The position numbers and the translations under genes were made by a program. 64,000 bases of DNA, from the NCBI RefSeq assembly GCF_001005295.1, contig NZ_LBMK01000003.1:136579-200578 (forward strand). The letters are read 5' to 3'. The first letter of the stretch is position 1. Every line of letters begins with the position of its first letter. Source of the stretch: Streptomyces yangpuensis. Lineage in GTDB: Bacteria > Actinomycetota > Actinomycetes > Streptomycetales > Streptomycetaceae. The notes under the pieces were generated by a model. It made no database searches, had not been told where the DNA came from, and saw nothing but the letters and a program-made list of their open reading frames with translations. Below are positions 32,617 through 41,802 of this stretch, piece after piece.

Positions 32617-33522
32617 TCAGCAGCCGACCCGGTTGGCGGCCACCTGCTTCAGCGCGTCCAGCACCACGGCCGTCGCCGGGATCCGCAGATGGTCCCGGTA
32701 GACGTACGCGGCGATGTGCCGACGCGCGGCGGGCTGGAGCGCCCGCCCGCACACCCGGTTCAGCGAGAGCGAGGGCAGGACCAGCGCGGGCATCATCGCC
32801 ACGCCCAGGCCCTGCGCCACCAGGCTCTGCACCACCAGGTTGTCGTCGGTGGCGAAGCGGATGTCGGGCACGAAGCCCAGCTCCGCACACTCGTGCAGCA
32901 GGTTCGCCCGGCAGCGCGGACAGCCCGCGATCCACCGCTCCTCGGCGAGGTCGGCCAGGTGCACGGCACGCCGGCGGGCCAGCGGATGCCCGTTCGGGAG
33001 CAGCACCGTCAGCTGGTCCTCCAGCAGTCTGACCTCGGCGACCTCCTCCGGCACCTCCTCGTGCAGGCCCGGATAGGTGAAGGCCAGGGTGATGTCGCAC
33101 TCGCCGCGCTCCAGCCGTCGCAGCGAGTCCGGTGGCTCTCCCTCCAGCAGTTCCACCTGTATGCCCGGGTGGTCCTTGGCCAGGCCGCTCAGGGCTTCCG
33201 GGACCAGCGTGACATTGGCGCTGGGGAAGCCGCACAGTCTGACCCGGCCGGTGCGCAGACGGGCGTACGCCCGCAGCTGCGCCTCGGCGGCGGAGAGGTT
33301 GCCGAGGATGGTCTCGGCGTGCCGGGACAGGGACTCCCCGGCCTCGGTGAGCTGCATCCTGCGGCCCACGCGGGTGAACAGCGGGGTTCCGACGGCGCGT
33401 TCGAGCGCCTTCATCTGCTGGGTGATGGCGGGCTGGGTGTAGCCCAGCACGCGGGCGGCCGCCGAGTACGAGCCGGAGGCGACCACCGTGTGAAAGGTCC
33501 GTATGTGCCGAGAATCGAACAC
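32617..33522 (-). CDS. LysR-family transcriptional regulator
   Basis: 301 residues. Residues 1-60 form the winged helix (RHIRTFHTVVASGSYSAAARVLGYTQPAITQQMKALERAVG). The rest is a periplasmic-binding-like effector domain. GTG 33522 gives the normal family start VFDSRHIRTF. Its gene precedes the cysteine dioxygenase and exporter genes on the same strand, so it probably regulates them, with a sulfur metabolite as effector (inferred). Confidence 0.9.
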   Translation of the reverse strand: MFDSRHIRTFHTVVASGSYSAAARVLGYTQPAITQQMKALERAVGTPLFTRVGRRMQLTEAGESLSRHAETILGNLSAAEAQLRAYARLRTGRVRLCGFPSANVTLVPEALSGLAKDHPGIQVELLEGEPPDSLRRLERGECDITLAFTYPGLHEEVPEEVAEVRLLEDQLTVLLPNGHPLARRRAVHLADLAEERWIAGCPRCRANLLHECAELGFVPDIRFATDDNLVVQSLVAQGLGVAMMPALVLPSLSLNRVCGRALQPAARRHIAAYVYRDHLRIPATAVVLDALKQVAANRVGC

Positions 33523-33546
33523 CAGCGAAGCATAAGCGGACGTTGG

Positions 33547-33580
33547 AGGGGCCGTGGGCGGGATTCCGCCCACGGCCCCT
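33547..33580 (-). terminator. Terminator of the HtrA-type protease gene
   Basis: Perfect 15-bp arms (33547-33561, 33566-33580) with loop GATT lie 35 bp after the protease stop and just upstream of the LysR start. Confidence 0.75.
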
Positions 33581-33614
33581 CGTCACCGGGCCACCGCCGT
33601 GGCCTGTACTGCTC

Positions 33615-35198
33615 CTACTTGTCGCCGATCCTGGAGCCGAGCGTGATGTCGACGGTGGTCGGCTTGCCGTCGCGCAGGTAGGTCAGCTTCACCGTGTCGC
33701 CGGGCTTGTACGTCCAGATCATGCTGATCAGGGTCGGGCCGCTGTCGACCGGCTTGCCGCCGAATTCCGTGATGACATCGCCCGGCTTGAGGCCCGCCTT
33801 GCCGGCCGGACCGTTGGGGTCGACGAGCTCGTTGGCGGCCGCGCCCTGTTCGGAGATCTTCGCGCCCTCGGTCTTGGCCTGGAGGTCCACGGAGACCGAG
33901 ATCACCGGGTAGACCGGCTTGCCCGTCTTGATGAGCGATTCGGCCACGTTTTTGGCCTGGTTGATCGGGATGGCGAAGCCGAGGCCGATGGAGCCGGCCT
34001 GGCCGCCGCCGAAGCCGCCGTTGCCCGCCGACTGGATCGCGGAGTTGATGCCGATCACCGCGCCGCGTCCGTCGAGCAGCGGGCCGCCGGAGTTGCCCGG
34101 GTTGATCGAGGCGTCCGTCTGGAGCGCGCTCATGTACGAGTTCTTGCTGCCGGTGCCGTCGCCGGAGGCGACCGGGCGGTTCTTGGCGCTGACGATGCCG
34201 GTGGTGACGGTGTTGGACAGGCCGAACGGGGCGCCGATCGCGATCGTGGCGTCCCCGACGGCGACCTTGTCGGAGTCTCCGAGCGCCAGCGGCTTGAGGC
34301 CGGCCGGCGGGTTCTTCAGCTTGAGCACGGCGACGTCGTAGCCCTGGGCCCGGCCGACGACCTCGGCGTCGTACCGCTTGCCGTCGGAGAAGGTCGCGAA
34401 GAGCTTGCCGCCGTTCGCCGCGGAGGCCACCACGTGGTTGTTGGTGAGGATGTGGCCCTGCTGGTCGTAGACGAACCCGGTGCCGGTGCCGCCCTCGCCG
34501 TCGCCGGCCGAGGCCTCGATGGTGACCACGCTGGGCAGCGCGCCGGCGGCGAGCCCGGCGATGGAGCCAGCGTCGCGCTTGAGGTCCTTCGGAGTGTTGG
34601 TCGCGCTGATGGTGGTCGAGCCGGTGCCGTTGTTGCTGCGCTCGGCGGCCCAGTAACCGACGCTGCCGCCGATGCCGCCGGCGACGAGGGCCGCCACGAG
34701 CACGGCCGCGATCATGCCGCCCTTGCCCTTCTGCTTGGGCGCGGGATAGCCGTCGGCGGCCGGGGGAGCACCCCAGACAGGGCCGCCGCCCGCACCGCCG
34801 GCGCCGTACGCCGGCACGGTGGGCGGCGGGGGCGGCCAGCCCTCGGCTCCGTGCGCGGCAGGGGCGGGCGCAGGGGCAGGAGCCTGGCCGTAGGCGGGGG
34901 CCTGCGCCGCGGTCGCGGGCGGGATCTGCTGGGTCGGCTCGGTGCCCGGCGCAGGCGTCGGCGGAAGCTGCTGGGTCACCTGCTCACCGGCTGAGGGCGC
35001 CGCGGGCGCGGGCGCGGCCGGCGCTGCGGGCGCGGCGGGCGGGACCGGCGGCGCGGCCGGAACGGCGTCCTGCGGGGCGTGGTCCGGCCGCGGAGCGGGC
35101 GCGGAGGCCGCTGGCGCCGTCTCGGAGCCCTGAGCAGGGGTTACGGACGGGGCCGCGGGGGGTGTGGGGGCCGCGGTGCCCTCGTTCTCGGTGCTCAC
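33615..35198 (-). CDS. Membrane-anchored HtrA/DegP-type serine protease with PDZ domain
   Basis: 527 residues. A Pro/Ala-rich cytoplasmic N-terminus of about 160 residues leads to a transmembrane helix (about 162-185, MIAAVLVAALVAGGIGGSVGY). The extracytoplasmic trypsin-like domain shows His in TNNHVV (near 257), Asp in YDVAVLKL (near 290) and Ser in NPGNSGGPL (near 375). A C-terminal PDZ domain (about 425-520) has NGPAGKAGLKPGDVITEFGG. It is a quality-control protease for cell-envelope proteins. GTG 35198 follows GAGAGAG. Confidence 0.92.
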   Translation of the reverse strand: MSTENEGTAAPTPPAAPSVTPAQGSETAPAASAPAPRPDHAPQDAVPAAPPVPPAAPAAPAAPAPAAPSAGEQVTQQLPPTPAPGTEPTQQIPPATAAQAPAYGQAPAPAPAPAAHGAEGWPPPPPTVPAYGAGGAGGGPVWGAPPAADGYPAPKQKGKGGMIAAVLVAALVAGGIGGSVGYWAAERSNNGTGSTTISATNTPKDLKRDAGSIAGLAAGALPSVVTIEASAGDGEGGTGTGFVYDQQGHILTNNHVVASAANGGKLFATFSDGKRYDAEVVGRAQGYDVAVLKLKNPPAGLKPLALGDSDKVAVGDATIAIGAPFGLSNTVTTGIVSAKNRPVASGDGTGSKNSYMSALQTDASINPGNSGGPLLDGRGAVIGINSAIQSAGNGGFGGGQAGSIGLGFAIPINQAKNVAESLIKTGKPVYPVISVSVDLQAKTEGAKISEQGAAANELVDPNGPAGKAGLKPGDVITEFGGKPVDSGPTLISMIWTYKPGDTVKLTYLRDGKPTTVDITLGSRIGDK

Positions 35199-35424
35199 AG
35201 CTCTCTCTCCTCGTCACACACAGCTTCGGAAATCTGGCGATATCGATCCGGCTGAACGTTCGACGTACCGTACAAGTTCCTGGGCAGAAGCCTTTCCCAT
35301 GACCCGTCAGAGCACTGTAAGCCGGACCTGTGCATCTCTCCCCATTCTTTATGTCCGACATTTCAGACGCACTCGCAGGACCAGACCTCGACGCCCAAGG
35401 GGCTGACGGTGGCACCATGACCCG

Positions 35425-36225
35425 GTGACCCACGCAATGCCGCGCACCATCCAGGTCGTCGCCCACCGCGGTGCCTCGGAGGACGCCCCCGAGCACACGC
35501 TGGCCGCCTACCGCAAGGCCATCGAGGACGGCGCCGACGCCCTCGAGTGCGACGTCCGGCTCACCGCGGACGGCCATCTGGTCCTGGTCCACGACCGCCG
35601 GGTGAACCGCACCTCGAACGGCCGCGGCGCCGTGTCCGCCCTGGAGCTGGCCGATCTCGCCGCCCTCGACTTCGGCTCCTGGAAGGACCGCGAGGAGTCC
35701 CCCGACTGGGACGCCGACCCCGCGCGCACCTCGGTCCTCACCCTGGAGCGCCTGCTGGAGCTGGTCGCGGACGCCGGACGGCCGGTCCAGCTCGCCATCG
35801 AGACGAAGCACCCGACGCGCTGGGCCGGACAGGTGGAGGAGCGCCTCCTCTTTCTCCTCAAGCGCTTCGGCCTGGACGCCCCGCCGGCCGAGGGTCCGCA
35901 CCCGGTCCGGATCATGAGCTTCTCCGCGCGCTCCCTGCACCGGGTACGGGCCGCCGCACCGACGGTCCCGACCGTGTACCTGATGCAGTTCATCTCGCCC
36001 CGGATGCGCGACGGGCGACTCCCGGCCGGTGTGACGATCGCCGGCCCCGGGATGCGGATCGTCCGCAGCCACCCCGGCTTCATCCGCAAGCTCCAGGGCG
36101 CGGGCCATTCCGTGCACGTATGGACAGTGAACGAGCCAGAAGACGTTCAGCTCTGCGCTGATCTGGGTGTGGAAGCGATCATCACGAACAGACCCCGTCA
36201 GGTTCTGTCCCAACTAGGGCGCTGA
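35425..36225 (+). CDS. Glycerophosphodiester phosphodiesterase
   Basis: 266 residues of TIM-barrel GDPD fold. Catalytic residues are in VAHRGASEDAPEHTL (His, Arg, Glu) and ALECDVRLTADGHLVLVHD (Glu, Asp, second His). The C-terminal HVWTVNEPEDVQLCADLGVEAIITNRP closes the barrel. It has no signal peptide and is probably cytoplasmic, releasing glycerol-3-phosphate from phospholipid headgroups. The GTG start is at 35425; an ATG four codons in is possible. Confidence 0.92.
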   Translation: MTHAMPRTIQVVAHRGASEDAPEHTLAAYRKAIEDGADALECDVRLTADGHLVLVHDRRVNRTSNGRGAVSALELADLAALDFGSWKDREESPDWDADPARTSVLTLERLLELVADAGRPVQLAIETKHPTRWAGQVEERLLFLLKRFGLDAPPAEGPHPVRIMSFSARSLHRVRAAAPTVPTVYLMQFISPRMRDGRLPAGVTIAGPGMRIVRSHPGFIRKLQGAGHSVHVWTVNEPEDVQLCADLGVEAIITNRPRQVLSQLGR

Positions 36226-36306
36226 CGTCCCCATTTACGCACCCGCCACCTCCACCCCCTTCGTCACAGGGCGTGCCCCGGCGCATCCGCTCCGCATTCG
36301 GTCGGC

Positions 36307-36912
36307 GTGAATGCGTCAGAGCGGCCTGCTCCGGCGGTTTCCGGTCCAGGCCAAAGGGGCATCCAGACCATGCGTGGGGCTAAGGAGGTTCCGGGGGTGG
36401 CGTTGGTGGTGGCACACGAAGTGCCCACGTCGTCGTGCATGGACGTACGCCATGGTCCTGCGGGCGTGGGCGAGGCCAGACACCGGATGCGTGAGCAATT
36501 GCGTATCAGCGGGGTGGCCGAATCGGTCGTGGACGATGCCGTACTGATCCTTTCCGAACTGCTCAGCAACGCCTGTCGACACGGCAGGCCTCTGGGCGCA
36601 CGGGAGGTCGGGGACGGGGAGATACGCGCCGCATGGCGCGTCGACAGAGCGGGGCGGCTGACGGTCGAGGTCACGGACGGGGGTGGGCCCACCCGGCCTG
36701 TTCCTTCCACGCCCTCAGTCACCGCACGCGGCGGCCGGGGGCTGAACATCATCAGTGCCCTCGCCCAGGACTGGGGTGTCCGGGACGGAGCGGCGGGCGA
36801 GGTCACCGTCTGGGTGGTCGTCGCCTGTGGGCCCCGGCACGAGGATTTCGCTACGCGCGTTGCGCCCCCGGCGATCGACTTCAGCACGGCGTTCGACAAT
36901 TTCGATGTCTGA
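36307..36912 (+). CDS. HATPase-type anti-sigma/regulatory ATP-binding protein
   Basis: 201 residues from GTG 36307; ATG 36370, which has AAAGGGG upstream, is an alternative giving 180. The Bergerat fold of RsbW/SpoIIAB-like proteins is seen: N-box LILSELLSNACRHG (near 84), G1 VTDGGGP (near 122) and G2 ARGGRGLNII (near 140). Streptomyces encode dozens of such orphan kinases, usually controlling SigF-like factors. The C-terminal tail (PAIDFSTAFDNFDV) is outside the fold. No anti-anti-sigma partner is adjacent. Confidence 0.8.
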   Translation: MNASERPAPAVSGPGQRGIQTMRGAKEVPGVALVVAHEVPTSSCMDVRHGPAGVGEARHRMREQLRISGVAESVVDDAVLILSELLSNACRHGRPLGAREVGDGEIRAAWRVDRAGRLTVEVTDGGGPTRPVPSTPSVTARGGRGLNIISALAQDWGVRDGAAGEVTVWVVVACGPRHEDFATRVAPPAIDFSTAFDNFDV

Positions 36913-37129
36913 ACGCATGGATCCGCGAGCCAGGACCCTCCGGAAGCCGGATCCCTGACCGCACAACAGCTCATCGTCAGCACAGCAGTACCGGTCATCC
37001 GTACAGGCGGCCGTCCGGGAGCGCACGCCGACCGTGCTCCCGGCCGCACCCCACCGGTTCCGGCGGTACGAACGGCTAGGCTCGCGCCCAGACACGACGC
37101 CGTACCGCCGCAACCGGGAGACACGCACG

Positions 37130-38104
37130 ATGGCCAAGAAGCGCCCCGCAGCCAAGTCTGCAAAGCCGCAGCTCAACAACGGTGAGATCCCCGTTGTCGG
37201 CGCGCGTGAGCCCTGCCCCTGCGGATCCGGGCGCCGCTACAAGGCCTGTCACGGCGCAGCCGCCGCGCACGCCGCCACCGACCCGGTCCGGCGCCCCTTC
37301 GAGGGCCTGCCGGGCGAGTGCGACTGGGTCGCGCTGCGCGAGCTCGTGCCCGCGGCCACCGTCCCGCTGTCGCTGAAGGGCGGCCTGCCCGAGGGCGTCC
37401 CCTCCGTCACGCTGGTGACCGTACTGCCCATGGCCTGGCCGGCGCTGCGCCGCGAGGACGGCTCCGTACTGCTCGGCCTGCAGAACGAGACCTCCACCGG
37501 GGACCTGAGCCGCGACATGGCCGACACCCTGGAGCGCGCACTCGTGGCGGAGCCCGGAACTCCGGTCGCTGCCCGCCGGGTCCCGGCCGAGGGTCCCCGA
37601 CTTCAGGATCTCCTGGACACCGACGGCGGTTTCGAGCCGGTTGTGCACACCGGCTTCGAATTCTGGATTCCGGAATCCGAGGGCGGCCAGAACGCGTCTC
37701 CGGAGATCGCCGCCTCGCTGGAGCGCGCCAACGCCGCCGCCATCCCGACCGTGAAGCTGACCGGCGTCGACGCCGCCTACTGGTGCGAGACCCCGGACAA
37801 GAACCACCTGCGCTGGGTCATGCCGCACCCCGAGGAGAAGCTGCTCGACGCACTCGCGCGGCTGCACGCGGCCGGCACGTCGTCGCTCGGCGAGGGCACG
37901 AAGCTCGTCGGCTCCTTCCGCGCCCACGGGCTGATGGTCCCGGTCTGGGATCTGCCGACCGGAGTGACCGCCGACGACGTCGAGAAGCCGGCGGCGGAGT
38001 TCGCGGAGCGGCTGGCCAAGGCGCTGGCCACGGATGCTCCGCTGTCCACGGAGGAGCGCCGGGCGCGCGGCGGTCTCACCAACCGCCAGGTGACCCTCAG
38101 CTGA
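37130..38104 (+). CDS. DUF5926-type protein with SEC-C zinc motif
   Basis: 324 residues. The N-terminus carries a SEC-C motif, [16 protein letters not shown] (near residues 27-42; CxCx8CH), a zinc site like that at the SecA C-terminus. The remainder ([23 protein letters not shown], then [22 protein letters not shown]) is conserved in actinobacteria but of unknown function. CGGGAG lies ahead of ATG 37130. A strong terminator follows. Confidence 0.8.
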   Translation: MAKKRPAAKSAKPQLNNGEIPVVGAREPCPCGSGRRYKACHGAAAAHAATDPVRRPFEGLPGECDWVALRELVPAATVPLSLKGGLPEGVPSVTLVTVLPMAWPALRREDGSVLLGLQNETSTGDLSRDMADTLERALVAEPGTPVAARRVPAEGPRLQDLLDTDGGFEPVVHTGFEFWIPESEGGQNASPEIAASLERANAAAIPTVKLTGVDAAYWCETPDKNHLRWVMPHPEEKLLDALARLHAAGTSSLGEGTKLVGSFRAHGLMVPVWDLPTGVTADDVEKPAAEFAERLAKALATDAPLSTEERRARGGLTNRQVTLS

Positions 38105-38226
38105 CCTCGCGGGCACGCGCGGGACCGGTGACCGGAGTCACAACTCCCGGTAATCGTCTGCAAATCGGTGTCTGAATATCAGAGATCGAATTTGCGTACA
38201 GGCGATCTCTTGTTACCGTTCTTGTA

Positions 38227-38266
38227 GCCCGGTCGCTGGTGCATCCCCCGTCGCCAGCGACCGGGC
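38227..38266. terminator. Bidirectional terminator between convergent genes
   Basis: A perfect 13-bp inverted repeat (38227-38239, 38254-38266) separated by 14 bp serves the SEC-C protein gene and the convergent gene at 38287. Confidence 0.75.
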
Positions 38267-38286
38267 CCTTCCATTTAAGGCGGTAC

Positions 38287-38859
38287 TCAACCGTCACCCG
38301 GTGCCGGTGAGTTGCTCCCGGACCGCAAGAGCAGCCGCCCTTCATCATCCGGAACTGCAAACTCCGCAACAGCGGAGTAACTCTCCGGCTCTCCGGCCGA
38401 GTCCTCTTTCGGCGTCTCGCAGAGCCCGGGTTCGTCACCGGCGCCGACCGAACAGCGGATCTGCACCGTGCGCCCGGCCGGGCCCATCATCGCCAGCACG
38501 GCGTCCAGCGCCCGACCACTCGTGTTCCGGTAGTAACTCCTGCCCCACGTCCGGCCTTCGGCCACCAGCACGCACGTCTGCGCCTCCACTCCGTGGGGCG
38601 AGGACAGTTCGGGGCCGCAGCGGGAATCCGTACGGGGCTGCTCCGCCGGGCCGGTCCGCTCGGTCCCGGCCGGTGCCGCCGGGCGCCCGGCCGGCGCGGG
38701 AGAGGTGCGGGCAGGGTCCGAAAGGCCGAGGGTCCGGAACAGGCCACCGCCCTTTCCGTCGTCCTGACCGGCCAAATCAGGCCCGGCGATCGCGCCGGCG
38801 AGCGGGAGCGACAAGATGATCAGCACACCGGCGCCGATACCGATGAGGCGGAGATTCAT
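38287..38859 (-). CDS. Hypothetical secreted or membrane-anchored protein
   Basis: 190 residues. An N-terminal hydrophobic segment (about 4-25, LIGIGAGVLIILSLPLAGAIA) is a signal or anchor. A Pro/Ala-rich spacer leads to a folded part (about 80-170) with four Cys (CGPELSS, TCVLVAEG, IRCSVGAG, LCETPK). No function is recognised. Confidence 0.65.
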   Translation of the reverse strand: MNLRLIGIGAGVLIILSLPLAGAIAGPDLAGQDDGKGGGLFRTLGLSDPARTSPAPAGRPAAPAGTERTGPAEQPRTDSRCGPELSSPHGVEAQTCVLVAEGRTWGRSYYRNTSGRALDAVLAMMGPAGRTVQIRCSVGAGDEPGLCETPKEDSAGEPESYSAVAEFAVPDDEGRLLLRSGSNSPAPGDG

Positions 38860-38968
38860 TCGCCGAAGATAGCGATGCGGGAAAGGGGCGCGGAGATCCC
38901 CGCGCCCAATTCCCTTGGAAACTCGTCCCGCTGGCACCCGTACGAGTGATCCTGCGGAACCGCGCAGG

Positions 38969-39733
38969 TCAGTACGCGAGCCGGCTGCCGCCACCCGGCG
39001 CGCCGCTGCTCGCCTCGACCAGCGCGTCCACGACCGCCTCGACATCGGGCAGCCAGAGCTTCGTCCCCGGGCCCTGCGCGGGCCGTGGGCCGGGGGACTT
39101 CGGATCCGCCGGGCACCGCGACGGCGGCAGCGCACGCGGTTCGCGCTCCCAGCGCACCCGGCCGCCGCTGGACGCGGCGGACGGCGGCAGCAGCAGGTAG
39201 CCGCCCTCTCCGTGGAACCGCAGCGAAGAGGGCACGTGGTCCTTCGCGTAGAGCAGTTCCCCGAGCCGCTCCAGTGAGTACGGCGCCACGAGCAGCGCCC
39301 ACCGGGTGGAGGTGGCGACGACCGGCCCGAGCCGCATGCCCTGCGCGTCCAGTCGTACGAGGGCCCGCGCGGCCGCGCCCGCCGGGAGGCTCACCGCACA
39401 CGGGGCGGTTCCGCCGGTCGCCAGCAGGACGGGCGCGGTGGGCCGGTTGGTCCACCACCAGGCCACCATCCGGGGGTCGGTGGAGGCGGCGAGCAGACCC
39501 GGATCGAAGGGATGGGCACCGGGAACGACGCAGTCGGGGTCGGGGCAGGCACAGCGCGTGCCGTCCGTACCGGACCGGCCTACGCCGGGCAGGACGGGCC
39601 ACTGCCAGGTGGTGGCGCAGGTGAGCGCCGCTTCGAGGAGAGCGGAAGTGTCGCCGTTCCGTCCCCGGTCGGGGCGCAGGGATTGAAAGCGATCGCGGAG
39701 CCGCTGGAGACGCCTTCCGAGGATCTCGCGCAT
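38969..39733 (-). CDS. Chromosomal Prim-Pol-like protein with degraded catalytic site
   Basis: 254 residues. CACPDPDCVVPGAHPFDPGLLAASTDP and MVAWWWTNRPTAPVLLATGG match the N-terminal signature of bifunctional DNA primase/polymerases, but where the catalytic D-x-D strand is expected the sequence reads PCAVSLPAGAAARALV, with no acidic pair. Related degenerate copies are conserved on actinobacterial chromosomes, so it may be a structural or regulatory derivative. ATG 39733 (MREILGRRLQRL) starts the conserved part. Confidence 0.72.
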   Translation of the reverse strand: MREILGRRLQRLRDRFQSLRPDRGRNGDTSALLEAALTCATTWQWPVLPGVGRSGTDGTRCACPDPDCVVPGAHPFDPGLLAASTDPRMVAWWWTNRPTAPVLLATGGTAPCAVSLPAGAAARALVRLDAQGMRLGPVVATSTRWALLVAPYSLERLGELLYAKDHVPSSLRFHGEGGYLLLPPSAASSGGRVRWEREPRALPPSRCPADPKSPGPRPAQGPGTKLWLPDVEAVVDALVEASSGAPGGGSRLAY

Positions 39734-40131
39734 GAGCGCTCGTTCCTTTCCGTTGAACGCCGAGGGCCACATCACACCATGTAACCGGTGACTCACCACA
39801 CGTGCAGGTTTAGCGGCACTGTCCGTCAGAGGCAGGTTCACGCGGTTCGTGCAGTTTTCTTACGGGTCCATCAAACGTCCGGCGGGGATGGAGCGCGACC
39901 CGCGCCGACTGCCGAGACCGGCTGCCGTCGCTAACGACGACCGCCCGCGACCGAGCGGTTCCCGGTACGCCAACTGACCTCGGTCACCACCGAGTACGTA
40001 CCCCGACCCCCCTGCGGAGCTCGTCCAGTCGACCCCAAAAACCGACCGCTTCCAGCTTTTTCCGGCCAAGTTCTAGCCTTGACCCGACAGTGAGTTGCCG
40101 CCTCACGGACACCAGGATTCCCACCTAGGCA
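39734..40131. other. Divergent intergenic region
   Basis: 398 bp between the Prim-Pol-like gene (minus) and the phosphatase-like gene (plus). The only open frames are short and Arg/Gly-rich shadows. The last 60 bp before 40132 probably hold the plus-strand promoter. No repeat or RNA gene was found. Confidence 0.4.
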
Positions 40132-41685
40132 ATGCTGGACATGCATCCATGTGTGCGTGTAGATGTGGATTCCTTGATGGCGGCGCAGCACGGTCTGGGG
40201 GTTTGCGATGCTATTCGGCGAATCGCACCAGGTGGAAAGGCGGACGCCATGAGCGCCCCGCATCTGCCGAAAGTGGCTGGAATCGATCCAGCAGTTACCG
40301 CGTCGCCGCACACTGCTGCGCCCGCGCCCGTCCGGACCACCCCCGCACCGGCCCCGCCCCCCGCACCGGGCAGCCTCATCCAGGACCGGCTGGCGGGCAT
40401 GGTCTCGGACCTCACCACCTTGCACGAGCTGACCGAGCGCCTGGCCCGCGCCGAGGACCTGGACACCTCCCTCCACGAGTTCCTGCGGGCCGGAGCCGCA
40501 CTCGTCGGTGCCCGTCGCGGCCTGATCGTCCTGGAGCCCTCCGACGGACTCGGCCCCACCGCCACCATCGGCCTCGGTCTCGGCCACGCCGAACTGGGCC
40601 ACATCGAGACCGTTCCGCGCAGTGCGACCTGTTACGGGCGGATCCTCGACGGGCTGCCCGACGCCCAGGGCGGCTCGGAAGTCCTTCCCGAGCCGGACGC
40701 GCCTCCCGGCACCGGCGGGTTCGCCGCCCCCGTGGACCCCCGCCACCGCGAGGTCGCCGCCCGGCTCGGCTACGCCGCCAGCTACGCGCTCCCGCTGACC
40801 GCCGAGGCCACCGGCCGGCTCGGCGCGGCCGTATGGCTCTACGACGAGCATGCCGAGCCGAACGAGCGCCAGCGCGACCTGGCCGGGCTGTACGTGCGGC
40901 ACGCAGCCGAGCACCTGGCGCGGATGCTGGAGGTGGAACGATCCCGCACGCGCCTGGCCACCGTCGCGGAGGAACTGCTGCCCAGTCGGCTCCCCCGGAT
41001 TCCCGGTGTGCAGCTCGCGGCCCGCCACCACACGGGACCGCGCGGCGGAGGCGACTGGTACGACGCGCTGCCGCTGCCCGAGGGGGCCCTGGGACTGGCC
41101 GTGGGCTCCGTCACCGGATCCGGCCCGAGCGCCGTCGCGGCCATGGGACGGCTGCGCGCGTCACTGCGCGCCTACGCCGTCATGGAGGGCGAGGACCCCG
41201 TGGCCGTCCTGTCCGACCTGGAACTGCTGCTGCGGCTGACCGAGCCCGCCCGCTGCGCCACCGCGCTCTTCGCCTACTGCGAGCCCGCCGGTGGCCCTCA
41301 GGACGCCGGCCGACGCAGCAAAATCATCCTGGCCGGGGCCGGACACACCCCGCCGCTCCTCATCGGCGAGCACCGCACCGAGTACGTGGAGACCTCCCTC
41401 TCCGCTCCCCTGGGCATGCTGTCCTGCTGGGAAGCGCCGAGCATGGAGATCGAACCCGCACCCGGAGAAACGGTGCTGCTCTACACCGACGGGCTGCTGC
41501 GCCACACCGGCGACCTGATGGACCGGGCGTACGCGCGGCTGCACGCGGCCGCCGCGGGGGTCCCCCGTGCCGCCCGGGAGGACCCGGCTGCCCTGTGCGA
41601 CCACATCCTGCGGACCGTGCTGCCCGACGGGCGGCCGGCCGACGCCCCCGAGGACATCGTGCTGCTCGCCGCCCGCTTCGAGTGA
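40132..41685 (+). CDS. GAF / SpoIIE-type PP2C protein with altered metal site
   Basis: 517 residues. A variable N-terminus (1-80) precedes a GAF-like sensor (about 95-270) and a SpoIIE-family domain (about 280-517). Motif 1 (RGGGDWYDALPL) and the late motifs (LYTDGLLRH, PEDIVLLAARFE) are present. Motif 2, normally GDVxGHGxxAA, reads VGSVTGSGPSAV, losing a metal-binding Asp and the following His. Phosphatase activity is therefore doubtful; it may be a binding-only regulator of an anti-anti-sigma factor. ATG 40132 was adopted; ATG 40250 is also possible. Confidence 0.78.
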   Translation: MLDMHPCVRVDVDSLMAAQHGLGVCDAIRRIAPGGKADAMSAPHLPKVAGIDPAVTASPHTAAPAPVRTTPAPAPPPAPGSLIQDRLAGMVSDLTTLHELTERLARAEDLDTSLHEFLRAGAALVGARRGLIVLEPSDGLGPTATIGLGLGHAELGHIETVPRSATCYGRILDGLPDAQGGSEVLPEPDAPPGTGGFAAPVDPRHREVAARLGYAASYALPLTAEATGRLGAAVWLYDEHAEPNERQRDLAGLYVRHAAEHLARMLEVERSRTRLATVAEELLPSRLPRIPGVQLAARHHTGPRGGGDWYDALPLPEGALGLAVGSVTGSGPSAVAAMGRLRASLRAYAVMEGEDPVAVLSDLELLLRLTEPARCATALFAYCEPAGGPQDAGRRSKIILAGAGHTPPLLIGEHRTEYVETSLSAPLGMLSCWEAPSMEIEPAPGETVLLYTDGLLRHTGDLMDRAYARLHAAAAGVPRAAREDPAALCDHILRTVLPDGRPADAPEDIVLLAARFE

Positions 41686-41802
41686 TCCGCCGTGGGCCCG
41701 GACCATGACAACCCGCACGATCCCGGCCACGCCTTCCCCGTACACGCATACGATGGATGGGGTCCACACCCAGGTCCGTACCGTCGTAGCTGAGGAGAAG
41801 AC

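Noticed and set aside
39860..40069. A 69-residue minus-strand gene in the 39734-40131 gap
   Set aside because: No ribosome site, no recognisable fold, Gly/Ser/Arg-rich composition, and it lies in a divergent promoter region.
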